A stretch of DNA of 64,000 bases, from the NCBI RefSeq assembly GCF_000425785.1, contig NZ_KE384450.1, forward strand, positions 1 through 64,000. The letters are read 5' to 3'. Positions 8,335 through 16,880 of this stretch are shown piece after piece. The position numbers were made by a program, and so were the translations under genes. This DNA is from Pseudomonas taiwanensis DSM 21245 (GTDB lineage: Bacteria; Pseudomonadota; Gammaproteobacteria; Pseudomonadales; Pseudomonadaceae). The notes under the pieces were generated by a model. It saw only the letters and a program-made list of their open reading frames with translations. It was not told where the DNA came from and made no database searches. Within the stretch, counting starts at the first letter, position 1. Each line of letters opens with the position of its first letter.

Positions 8335-9946
8335 TTCGACACTCACCGCATCGGTACCCGCAGGCTGGCGCGGCCTGGGTGCCTGGAACCTGTATTTCCT
8401 GGCCAAGTTCCTGTTGGTCGCGCTTGGCATGCTCGACTTCCAGGCATTGCCGAACCTGCTGTTCGCGGCACTGCTGTTGGTACCGTTGCCGGGAAAGTGG
8501 CTGCGAATCGGTCGGCAGGTCGTCGCGATCCCGCTGGGTGCAGCGTTGTTTTATCACGACACTTGGCTGCCGCCGTTCCGCCGTCTGCTGGAGCAACCGG
8601 GGGTACTCGACTTTTCCTGGAGCTACCTGCTGGAGCTGATGGCAAGGTTCATCAATTGGAACCTGATCGGTGCACTGGTATTGCTGTTGGTGGGCTACCT
8701 GTTCCTGCGCCACTGGTTGCGCCTGAGCACCCTGAGCCTGGTCGGGCTCGCGTGGCTGGCCGTCGGCGGCCTGCCATCGCTGAACGTCGTGAGCAGCTCA
8801 CCGACCCTTGCGGGAACCACCACGGCGGCTGCCAGTGCGCCCACGGCGGCGGTGGCTGACAATGCGACCCTCAATGCCTGGCTCGACCGCTTCTTTGCCA
8901 GCGAGCGCCAGCGGGTGACCTCATTCCCCGCTGTGAAAGAGGATGAGCAGCCGTTCGACTTACTGGTGATCAACGTCTGCTCGTTGGCGTGGGACGACCT
9001 CTCGGCCGTCGGCCTGCATGACAACCCGTTGTTCTCCCGGATGGACGTGATCTTCGATCAATTCAACTCGGCCACTTCCTACAGCGGCCCCGCCGCCATT
9101 CGTGTGCTCAGGGCCAGTTGCGGGCAGTCGTCCCATGCCGGCCTGTACCAGCCGGCTCCCGACCAGTGTCTGTTGTTCCAGAACCTCTCCAGGCTGGGCT
9201 TCCAGAGCCAGACCTTGCTCAACCACAGCGGCCGTTTCGACAATTTCATTGGCGACATCACTAGCCAGCACATGCCCCAACCTGGTTTCAGCACCGGCGA
9301 TTTTCCAAGGGCGCTGGTCAGCTTCGACGGCTCGCCGATCGCTGGCGACCTGGATGTCCTGAGCGGATGGTGGGGCAAGCGCAAGGCCTCGGGAGAGCAG
9401 CATGTCTCGCTGTTCTACAACACCATCAGCCTGCATGACGGCAACCGCATGGTGACGGCCGACGGCGGTACACGCCCGGCTGACTATGCCACGCGGGCCA
9501 ATCGCCTGTTCTCGGACCTTGGCAAGTTCTTCGATGAGCTCGAAGGCAGCGGCCGTCGGGTGGTGGTGGCCATCGTCCCGGAACACGGCGCCGCCTTGCA
9601 CGGCGACCGCATGCAGTTGTCCGGTATGCGTGAGATTCCAACGCCATCGATCACCCACGTACCGGTCGGCCTCAAGTTCATCGGCATGGGCCAGCCTGCT
9701 CGTAGCGAGCCGCTCAAGGTCAGTTCGCCGACCAGCTTCCTGGCCTTGTCCGAGCTGGTGTCGCGCGTGTACGCAGGCCTCGGGGCTGGCCAAACCCTGG
9801 ACTTGCCAAGCTTGCTGACAGACCTGCCGACCACCGAGCTTGTTTCGGAAACCTCCGGTGCCCAGGTCCTGAACTTCCAGGGCCATACCTACATGCGCTT
9901 GCAAGGCCAGCCGGATTGGCAGCCCATTCCCAAGGAGAGCCCGTGA
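8327..9946 (+). CDS. bcsG: BcsG, cellulose phosphoethanolamine transferase
   Basis: A 539-residue membrane enzyme that moves phosphoethanolamine from phosphatidylethanolamine onto cellulose in the periplasm. Four or five N-terminal helices (about 20-145) precede a zinc-dependent alkaline-phosphatase-fold domain. C218 and S253 are spaced exactly as the E. coli catalytic C243 and S278. H370, E419 and H420 fit E. coli H396, E442 and H443. All key residues are therefore present and the enzyme should be active, so the polymer is probably pEtN-cellulose. The ATG at 8327 is used; the in-frame extension to 8225 overlaps bcsF too far to be likely. The stop overlaps the next start as TGATG. Confidence 0.92.
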   Translation: MTSSTLTASVPAGWRGLGAWNLYFLAKFLLVALGMLDFQALPNLLFAALLLVPLPGKWLRIGRQVVAIPLGAALFYHDTWLPPFRRLLEQPGVLDFSWSYLLELMARFINWNLIGALVLLLVGYLFLRHWLRLSTLSLVGLAWLAVGGLPSLNVVSSSPTLAGTTTAAASAPTAAVADNATLNAWLDRFFASERQRVTSFPAVKEDEQPFDLLVINVCSLAWDDLSAVGLHDNPLFSRMDVIFDQFNSATSYSGPAAIRVLRASCGQSSHAGLYQPAPDQCLLFQNLSRLGFQSQTLLNHSGRFDNFIGDITSQHMPQPGFSTGDFPRALVSFDGSPIAGDLDVLSGWWGKRKASGEQHVSLFYNTISLHDGNRMVTADGGTRPADYATRANRLFSDLGKFFDELEGSGRRVVVAIVPEHGAALHGDRMQLSGMREIPTPSITHVPVGLKFIGMGQPARSEPLKVSSPTSFLALSELVSRVYAGLGAGQTLDLPSLLTDLPTTELVSETSGAQVLNFQGHTYMRLQGQPDWQPIPKESP

Positions 9947-10167
9947 TGGCTGGTAAAGCTGACCCATCCGATCGCAGTGACGACATCGCTCAGCTTCGTC
10001 AGTTTCTGGACATGTCTACCCTGAGTTACCAGGACATCTCCATGATGGTGGGTGTGCAGCAGGCATTGCAGCGCTGGCCATTGCTGGGTGAAAGCTGCCG
10101 GGCTCGCCAGGAGCAGGCCCGGCATGATCGCGATCGTACAGTGCAGCCTGAGGCAGTCGTGCCATGA
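9946..10167 (+). CDS. bcsR: BcsR, small YhjR-family cellulose regulator
   Basis: A 73-residue soluble protein with the family core LRQFLDMSTLSYQDIS followed by ALQRWPLLGE, which resembles the RWPLL motif of E. coli BcsR/YhjR. In E. coli BcsR forms a complex with BcsQ that is needed for assembly and polar placement of the synthase. The start at 9946 has a strong AAGGAGAG ribosome site. Both ends overlap neighbours (1 bp with bcsG, 4 bp with bcsQ), so it should be made in fixed ratio with BcsQ. Confidence 0.87.
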   Translation: MAGKADPSDRSDDIAQLRQFLDMSTLSYQDISMMVGVQQALQRWPLLGESCRARQEQARHDRDRTVQPEAVVP

Positions 10168-10880
10168 TCAGCCTGGCGATGCACGGTTTGCGTGGTGGCC
10201 TCGGCCGCAGTGCTGTGCTTGCAGCGCTGGGTTATGCCCTGCGCGAATTGGGCGAGCGCGTGCTGTTGGTCGATCTGAGCCCGGATAATCTGCTGGGCCT
10301 GCATTTCAACCTGCCACTGGACCAGCAAGACGGTTGGGCACTTGCCGAACTGCAAGGGCGGCCCGTCGAAGAGCCTCTGTACGAAGTGCTCGATAGACTG
10401 TGCCTGATCCCCTTTGGCGACGTTGGCCACAGCCAGCTCAGGGGCCTCGAGGGTTACGACACGGCTGAGCGTTGGCGTCTGCGACAGGCCGTGCTGAGCA
10501 AGCATTTCGACTGGCTGTTGTTCGACCTTCCCCATCCTGTCAGTGCCGAGACCACCCGTGGTTTCGAGACGGACATGCGAATCTTGGTGGCCGAGGCCGA
10601 GATGGCAAGCCACGTCCTGCTCGGTCGCCAGCAGGTCGAGCGCTACGACCTGCTCATGGTCAATCGCTTCGACCCCGCGAGCAGCCTGCAGAGCGATGTA
10701 TTGATGGTTTGGCGTGACCTGTTCCGCAACCGTTTGCCGATGCAGTTGGTGCACCGGGACGAAGCTTTCGTCGAAGCCTTCGCCTGCAAGGCGCCGGTGG
10801 GCCACTATGCACCGCAGAGCCTGGCATCCCGTGATGTGCAGAGCCTGGCGGTGCGTTGCCTGGCGAGGCGGCAAGCGTGA
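10164..10880 (+). CDS. bcsQ: BcsQ, ParA/MinD-like ATPase-fold cellulose protein
   Basis: A 238-residue SIMIBI-class protein expected to act with BcsR at the inner membrane to position and regulate the BcsAB synthase. The P-loop segment reads R10-G-G-L-G-R15-S16: both lysines of the deviant Walker A motif (KGGxGKT) are replaced by Arg. The E. coli protein, as I recall it, also lacks the signature Lys (RGGVGTTT), so this is probably a family trait. The later motifs LLVDLSPDN and WLLFDLP are kept. It overlaps bcsR and bcsA by 4 bp each. Confidence 0.87.
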   Translation: MISLAMHGLRGGLGRSAVLAALGYALRELGERVLLVDLSPDNLLGLHFNLPLDQQDGWALAELQGRPVEEPLYEVLDRLCLIPFGDVGHSQLRGLEGYDTAERWRLRQAVLSKHFDWLLFDLPHPVSAETTRGFETDMRILVAEAEMASHVLLGRQQVERYDLLMVNRFDPASSLQSDVLMVWRDLFRNRLPMQLVHRDEAFVEAFACKAPVGHYAPQSLASRDVQSLAVRCLARRQA

Positions 10881-13486
10881 ATCTGACGCCTCTTTCGGCC
10901 TACGACTACTTCACCGCTCGGGGCGCTCATCGCCCCGTCGCACTGCTGTTCACCCTGGGCGTATGGCTGGCATATCTGTTCCTGCGCCTTGAGTCGCCTG
11001 CCTGGCAAGCGTTGCTGGCTGAGCGTCAGCGACTGTTTCCGCAGTTCGTCGGCAAACGGCCCACGTTGGGCGACCCGCTGCGCCTGTTGATCCAGTGCCT
11101 GTGGTTACTGCTCAGACGCGTACCCTCACCTCGCAATCCAGGCCGATTGGCGCGTGGTTTGACCGCCGTGGCGAGTCGCCTGCGTAGCGTGTGGCAGGGT
11201 ATACGCCGTTACCGCGCCCGATTGGCCGAAACCATGATGCAGGTCCCCGCGCGCTTTCGAGACAGTGCCTTGCAGCACGATGCGGCCCAGCGCTTGCGCC
11301 GCTTGAGCGTTTTCGGCAGGCGCCTGTTCTATACCGTTCTTACCCTGTGCGCCGTGGCGCTGGCCCTGCTGTGCGTGACGGAGCCCTTCGGGTATATGGC
11401 GCAGTTGGTGTTCATTTTCCTGCTGTGGGGCATCGCCATGCTGGTGCGCTACATGCCAGGCCGATTCCCGACGCTAATGCTCATCGTGTTGTCGACGATC
11501 ATCTCGTGCCGCTACCTGTGGTGGCGTTACACCTCGACACTGAACTGGAACGACACGCTCGACCTGGTCTGCGGTGTGATTCTGCTGGCAGCGGAGACCT
11601 ACTCGTGGTTCGTCTTGATCCTGGGTTATATCCAGACGTGCTGGCCGCTGCAGCGCAAACCCGCAAGCCTTCCGCAGAACCCCGGACACTGGCCCACCGT
11701 CGACCTGATGATCCCCACTTACAACGAGGATCTGTCGGTGGTACGCACCACCGTGCTCGCCGCACTCGGCCTGGACTGGCCACGTGATCGCCTGCGCATC
11801 TATATCCTCGACGATGGCCGGCGCGACGCGTTCCGTGCCTTCGCCGACGAAGTGGGTGTGGGCTACATCGTGCGCCCCGACAACAAGCACGCGAAAGCTG
11901 GCAACCTCAACCATGCCCTTGGTGTGACCGAGAGCGAGCTGATTGCCATTTTCGACTGCGACCATGTGCCGGTGCGCTCCTTCCTGCAGATGACCGTTGG
12001 CTGGTTCCTCAAGGATCCCAAGCTGGCGCTGGTACAGACACCGCATCACTTCTTCTCGCCCGATCCATTCGAGCGCAACCTGGGCTCTTTCCGCCGGCGG
12101 CCAAACGAAGGCGAGTTGTTCTATGGGCTGATCCAGGACGGCAACGACATGTGGAACGCCGCCTTCTTCTGCGGCTCCTGTGCCGTCCTGCGCCGCACCG
12201 CGCTGGAAAGCATTGGTGGTTTCGCCGTCGAAACGGTCACCGAAGATGCCCATACGGCCTTGCGCATGCACCGCCAGGGCTGGACCTCGGCCTACCTGAG
12301 CATTCCCCAGGCCGCCGGGCTTGCCACCGAAAGCCTGTCGGCGCACATCGGCCAGCGCATTCGCTGGGCGCGTGGCATGGTGCAGATATTCCGTACCGAC
12401 AACCCATTGTTCGGCCGTGGCTTGAGCCTGTTCCAGAGGGTGTGCTACGCCAACGCCATGCTGCACTTCCTTGCGGGTCTGCCTCGGTTGATCTTCCTCA
12501 CGGCGCCCTTGGCGTTTCTGCTGCTGCATGCCTACATCATCTATGCGCCTGCCGTGATGATCCTGCTCTACGTGCTGCCGCACATGATTCATGCCAGCCT
12601 CACCAACTCGCGCATGCAGGGTAAATATCGTCAGACCTTCTGGGGCGAGGTCTACGAGACGGTGCTGGCCTGGTACATCGCACGCCCCACCACCGTTGCA
12701 TTGTTTGCGCCGAAGAAGGGCAAGTTCAATGTCACGGCCAAGGGCGGGTTGATGGAGCAGGAGCAGTTCGACTGGCGCATTGCCCAACCGTACTTGGTCC
12801 TGGCGGCGCTCAATGTCGTTGGTCTCGGGTTCGCCGTCTGGCGCTTGATCACAGGCCCTGCTGCGGAAATCGGCACCGTGATCGTCAGTTCGCTGTGGGT
12901 GATCTACAACCTGCTGATCCTCGGCGCCGCCTGCGCGGTGGCTGCCGAAGTGCGTCAGGTACGTCGGGCCCACCGTGTACAGATGCACTTGCCGGCTGCG
13001 CTGCTGCTCGAAAGTGGCCACGGCTTCCCCTGCACATTGGTCGACTACTCCGATGGCGGCATCGGCCTGCAACTGGGCGACGGTGTGACGCCAGCCCCAG
13101 GAGCGCGTGTACGCTTGCTGTTGACCCGGGGCCAGCGCGAGTTTGCGTTCAATGCCCGGGTCACCCGAATCGTCGGCCGTCACCTGGGCCTGACCTTCGA
13201 CGGCCTGAGCCTGCAACAACGTATCGACCTGGTGCACTGCACCTTTGCCCGTGCCGACGCCTGGCTGGGCTGGCAGGACAAGCATGAAGTCGATCGCCCG
13301 CTGCGCAGCCTCGGCGAGGTGCTCAAGCTGGGTGGCATAGGCTACCTACGGCTGGTCGAACACGCCCCGGGCTGGCTCAGCGAGCGTCTGCAACCAGTGC
13401 GTGAACTGGCGCGTTGGCTGGCCAGCTACATGCCACGCACACCACAACCCCTTCCATCCACGAATCTTGTTGACCGAGACGCATGA
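10877..13486 (+). CDS. bcsA: BcsA, cellulose synthase catalytic subunit
   Basis: Inner-membrane GT2 glycosyltransferase of 869 residues that polymerises UDP-glucose and extrudes the glucan, activated by c-di-GMP. Catalytic motifs are intact: DDG at 312-314, DCD at 360-362, TED at 455-457 and QRIRW at 493-497. The C-terminal PilZ domain has RRAHR at 696-700 and DYSDGG at 723-728, both needed for c-di-GMP binding. Transmembrane helices lie at about 25-45, 155-260 and 525-690. The GTG at 10877 forms a GTGA overlap with bcsQ and is preferred to a TTG seven codons upstream. The long N-terminal extension fits the E. coli-type enzyme. Confidence 0.95.
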   Translation: MNLTPLSAYDYFTARGAHRPVALLFTLGVWLAYLFLRLESPAWQALLAERQRLFPQFVGKRPTLGDPLRLLIQCLWLLLRRVPSPRNPGRLARGLTAVASRLRSVWQGIRRYRARLAETMMQVPARFRDSALQHDAAQRLRRLSVFGRRLFYTVLTLCAVALALLCVTEPFGYMAQLVFIFLLWGIAMLVRYMPGRFPTLMLIVLSTIISCRYLWWRYTSTLNWNDTLDLVCGVILLAAETYSWFVLILGYIQTCWPLQRKPASLPQNPGHWPTVDLMIPTYNEDLSVVRTTVLAALGLDWPRDRLRIYILDDGRRDAFRAFADEVGVGYIVRPDNKHAKAGNLNHALGVTESELIAIFDCDHVPVRSFLQMTVGWFLKDPKLALVQTPHHFFSPDPFERNLGSFRRRPNEGELFYGLIQDGNDMWNAAFFCGSCAVLRRTALESIGGFAVETVTEDAHTALRMHRQGWTSAYLSIPQAAGLATESLSAHIGQRIRWARGMVQIFRTDNPLFGRGLSLFQRVCYANAMLHFLAGLPRLIFLTAPLAFLLLHAYIIYAPAVMILLYVLPHMIHASLTNSRMQGKYRQTFWGEVYETVLAWYIARPTTVALFAPKKGKFNVTAKGGLMEQEQFDWRIAQPYLVLAALNVVGLGFAVWRLITGPAAEIGTVIVSSLWVIYNLLILGAACAVAAEVRQVRRAHRVQMHLPAALLLESGHGFPCTLVDYSDGGIGLQLGDGVTPAPGARVRLLLTRGQREFAFNARVTRIVGRHLGLTFDGLSLQQRIDLVHCTFARADAWLGWQDKHEVDRPLRSLGEVLKLGGIGYLRLVEHAPGWLSERLQPVRELARWLASYMPRTPQPLPSTNLVDRDA

Positions 13487-15765
13487 TGACTCGTTACCCC
13501 GCGCGCACTTGGGGCCTGGCGCTGGCGCTGCTCGCCTCCCTGTTCCAGAACGCAGCTGTCGCCTCCGTAGCCCCTCTCGTTATGCCGGCCGAGCCAACGG
13601 TCCCCAACTGGCCGGTGATCAAGACGTTCGAGCAACTCGGCCAAGCCTCCGACAGCCTGTTGCTGGGTGTGCGCAACAGCGAAAACATCGAGTTCGGCGT
13701 GCGTCGGGATCGGCTGGCCACCGAGGCGGTCCTGCAACTGGACTACACCCCTTCGCCAGCGCTGTTGCCGAACCTTTCCCACCTGCGCGTCTACCTCAAC
13801 GACGAGTTGATGGGCGTGGTTCCGGTAGAGAAGGATCAGCTCGGCCAGCGTGTGCGGCGTCAACTGCCTTTGGACCCGAAGCTGGTGACCGACTTCAACC
13901 GCGTTCGCCTGGAGTTCGTCGGGCATTACACCGACATCTGTGAAGACCCGGCACACAGCGGCCTGTGGTTGAACCTCAACCGCAAGAGCCAGGTGCAGCT
14001 GCGCGAGCAGGCGCTGGCTGTGGAAAACGACCTCGCTTACTTCCCGCTGCCGTTCTTCGACGCGCGCGACACTAGCAAGGTCGAGCTTCCGGTGGTGTTC
14101 GCCGATTCGCCGACGCTGGGTGAGCAGCGAGCGGCAGCGATCCTGTCGTCATACTTCGGCAGCAAGGCCGGCTGGCGCAAGGCGACCTTCCCGGTATCGT
14201 TCGACAGCCTGCCTGCCAGCGGCGACAAGCCCAAGCCGGCCATCGTGTTCGCCAGTAACGAACGGCGCCCGGCGTTCCTCGCCGACCTGGAGAAATTTCC
14301 GCCGGTAGATGGTCCAGTGGTGCAACTGATCGACCATCCGACCGATCGCTGGAGCAAACTGCTGCTAGTGCTTGGGCGCAACGACGACGACTTGGTCAAG
14401 GCCGCCTCGGCGCTGGCGGTGGGCACCGAATTGTTCCGCGGGTCTCGGGTCAAGGTCGAGCAGATGGCCGCCCTTGAGCCGCGCAAGCCATACGACGCGC
14501 CGAACTGGACGCGCACCGACCGGCCGGTGCGTTTCTCCGAGCTGCTCGATTATCCGGAACAGTTGCAGGTCAGCGGCTTACAGCCACGGCCGATTACCCT
14601 TGACGTGAACCTGCCACCGGACCTGTTCGTCTGGCGCAACCAGGGTATTCCGTTGCAGACCCTGTACCGCTACACACCGCCGGCCGTTACCGACGAGTCG
14701 CGCCTGAGCATCAGCGTCAACGACCAGTACATCACCAGCATGCCGTTGGTGGGTAACGATCGTCGCAGCAGTACGCTCGAAGAAATGCGCTTGAGCGTGC
14801 TGTCCACCGACAGTACTGCATTGACCGAGCAATCGTTGGTGCCCGCCCTGAAAATCGGTGCGCGTAACCGCTTGCGCTTCGATTTCAGCTTCGCCAGCAC
14901 CCTGGGCAGCGCCCAGCGTGACCATTGCCAGACCTCACTGCCCGTTGATGTGCGAGCGGCGATCGATGAGAACTCGACCATCGACCTGTCCGGTTACCAC
15001 CACTACATGGCCATGCCAGACCTGCGCGCCTTCGCCCGCAGCGGTTTCCCTTACAGCCGCATGGCCGACCTTTCCGAAACCGTGATCGTCGTACCGAGCA
15101 CGCCCACACCGATGCAGGTCGGTACCTTGCTCGACGTCGTCGGCAGCCTGGCTGGGCAGATCGGTTACCCCGCGCTGAACGTCCGCCTGAGTGACAACTG
15201 GAGAAACGTCGCGGATGCCGACGCCGACCTGCTGCTCATCGGCACACTGCCCGAGAGCCTGCACGACGTCCCCAACCTCGGGCTGTTGCTCAATGCCCAG
15301 CGAGACTGGATGGTGCAGGGGCGTACCCTGGATGTACCGGGCAGCCAGCGCTTCGATAACGCGCCGGTTGTGCCCAATAGCCGCGTCGAAGTCAGCGCGC
15401 AGGCGCCGCTCGCTGCAATCACCGGTTTGAAGTCGCCGTTCCATGAGCAACGCAGTGTCGTGGCGCTGCTGGCCCGTTCCGACGCCGATTACGCCTTGTT
15501 GCGCGACGTGCTGGCGGACTCCGGCAAGCTGGAAGCCGTGGCCGGTTCTGTCGCGTTGGTGCGCACCAGCGGCGTCAGCAGCCAGTTCGTCGGTGAGCAT
15601 TACTTCGTCGGTGAGCTGCCATGGTGGCTGTTGCTGTGGTTCCACCTGTCCGACTACCCGATGCTGATCGCAGTGATCGCTACCGTCAGCGTGCTGTTGT
15701 TCGCCTTCCTTCTGTGGCGTGCGCTGCGTTGGGCCGGGCGTCGTCGCCTGGGTGAGGCTGACTGA
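13483..15765 (+). CDS. bcsB: BcsB, periplasmic co-polymerase subunit of cellulose synthase
   Basis: A 760-residue protein with an N-terminal signal peptide (about 1-28, ending near AAVASVA), two rounds of carbohydrate-binding and flavodoxin-like periplasmic domains, and one C-terminal helix (about 720-745) that anchors it beside BcsA. The family motif WxRTDRPVRFSEL is visible near residue 343. BcsB guides the glucan across the periplasm and is essential for BcsA activity. It starts ATGATG: the first Met overlaps the bcsA stop and either could be used. It ends 2 bp before bcsZ. Confidence 0.93.
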   Translation: MMTRYPARTWGLALALLASLFQNAAVASVAPLVMPAEPTVPNWPVIKTFEQLGQASDSLLLGVRNSENIEFGVRRDRLATEAVLQLDYTPSPALLPNLSHLRVYLNDELMGVVPVEKDQLGQRVRRQLPLDPKLVTDFNRVRLEFVGHYTDICEDPAHSGLWLNLNRKSQVQLREQALAVENDLAYFPLPFFDARDTSKVELPVVFADSPTLGEQRAAAILSSYFGSKAGWRKATFPVSFDSLPASGDKPKPAIVFASNERRPAFLADLEKFPPVDGPVVQLIDHPTDRWSKLLLVLGRNDDDLVKAASALAVGTELFRGSRVKVEQMAALEPRKPYDAPNWTRTDRPVRFSELLDYPEQLQVSGLQPRPITLDVNLPPDLFVWRNQGIPLQTLYRYTPPAVTDESRLSISVNDQYITSMPLVGNDRRSSTLEEMRLSVLSTDSTALTEQSLVPALKIGARNRLRFDFSFASTLGSAQRDHCQTSLPVDVRAAIDENSTIDLSGYHHYMAMPDLRAFARSGFPYSRMADLSETVIVVPSTPTPMQVGTLLDVVGSLAGQIGYPALNVRLSDNWRNVADADADLLLIGTLPESLHDVPNLGLLLNAQRDWMVQGRTLDVPGSQRFDNAPVVPNSRVEVSAQAPLAAITGLKSPFHEQRSVVALLARSDADYALLRDVLADSGKLEAVAGSVALVRTSGVSSQFVGEHYFVGELPWWLLLWFHLSDYPMLIAVIATVSVLLFAFLLWRALRWAGRRRLGEAD

Positions 15766-15767
15766 AC

Positions 15768-16880
15768 ATGCGTCGGCTGCTGGGAGCATTGCTGGTGATG
15801 TGCTTGCCCACTGTCGCGGCGGCCTCGACGGCTTGTCCGTGGCCGGCCTGGGAGCGTTTCAAGACCGAGTTGGTCAGCGAAGATGGCCGGGTGCTCGACC
15901 GCAGTGACAAACGCTTGGTCTCGACGTCCGAAGGGCAGAGCTACGCGTTGTTCTTTGCCCTGGTGGGCAATGATCGCCAAGCCTTCGCCAACGTGCTGCG
16001 CTGGACCAGCAACAACCTTGCCGAAGGGAACCTCGCAAGGCATCTGCCAGCCTGGCTTTGGGGGCGTAGCCCGCAAAACCAGTGGCAGGTGCTGGACAGC
16101 AACAATGCCAGCGATGCCGACCTGTGGATCGCCTACAGCCTGCTCGAAGCAGGGAGGCTCTGGAGCGAACCCGGCTATGGCCAATTGGGCCAGAGCATGC
16201 TCTGGCGTATTGCGGCACAGAGCGTCCGCAAGCTTCCCGGCCTGGGCGTCATGTTGCTACCCGCGGACTACGGTTTCGAGAGCGACAAGGGCTGGCGGTT
16301 GAACCCCAGCTACCTGCCACCGCAACTGTTCGACCGCTTCGCCCTGGTCGACCCGTTGTGGGGCGAGATGGCCAGTAACGTTCGCCGAGTCTGGTTGCAG
16401 GCTTCGCCCAAAGGGTTCGCACCGGACTGGCTGTTGTGGACTCCAGCGGCCGCTATCCGCCCCGACCCTGAGCATGGAAGTGGCGGTGACTATGACGCCA
16501 TTCGCGTTTACCTGTGGCTCGGCATGCTGGCCGAGGGGGCGGCGCAGCGCGACGAGATGCTGCGCCATTTCGCACCGATGGCTGCGTTGACCCTGCGCAG
16601 CGGCCTGCCGCCGGAAAGCATCGATGCCCGCAGCGGTCAGGAAAGTGGCCATGGCCCGATTGGCTTTTCAGCGGCCTTGCTGCCACTGCTGGCCAGCATT
16701 CCGAATGGCCAGGTGGCCCTCGAAGCCCAGCGCAAACGGCTGCATGAGTCACCGGCCGAGCCGCAAGCGTATTACAACCAGGTCCTCGCCTTGTTCGGCC
16801 AAGGCTGGGACGAAGCCCGCTATCGCTTCGACAAAGAAGGTCGTTTGCTGCCTGCCTGGAGTGCACCATGTTCCGAATGA
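15768..16880 (+). CDS. bcsZ: BcsZ, periplasmic endo-1,4-beta-glucanase (GH8)
   Basis: A 370-residue family 8 glycoside hydrolase with a signal peptide (about 1-20, ending AAAST). The general acid is E55 in STSEGQSY, at the same number as E55 in E. coli BcsZ. The motifs NASDADLWIAY and YDAIRVYLWLG, holding the catalytic Asp residues, follow. It trims or releases misassembled glucan in the periplasm, and its loss usually changes cellulose amount and crystallinity. It overlaps bcsC by 13 bp. Confidence 0.94.
   Translation: MRRLLGALLVMCLPTVAAASTACPWPAWERFKTELVSEDGRVLDRSDKRLVSTSEGQSYALFFALVGNDRQAFANVLRWTSNNLAEGNLARHLPAWLWGRSPQNQWQVLDSNNASDADLWIAYSLLEAGRLWSEPGYGQLGQSMLWRIAAQSVRKLPGLGVMLLPADYGFESDKGWRLNPSYLPPQLFDRFALVDPLWGEMASNVRRVWLQASPKGFAPDWLLWTPAAAIRPDPEHGSGGDYDAIRVYLWLGMLAEGAAQRDEMLRHFAPMAALTLRSGLPPESIDARSGQESGHGPIGFSAALLPLLASIPNGQVALEAQRKRLHESPAEPQAYYNQVLALFGQGWDEARYRFDKEGRLLPAWSAPCSE

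Noticed and set aside
11474-13285. Minus-strand ORF of about 600 codons
   Set aside because: Antisense to the conserved bcsA catalytic and PilZ regions. Long antisense frames are common in GC-rich genes, and there is no recognisable domain.
13483-13488. Frame choice at the double ATG of bcsB
   Set aside because: Either Met gives the same mature protein after signal cleavage, so no unusual initiation needs to be claimed.
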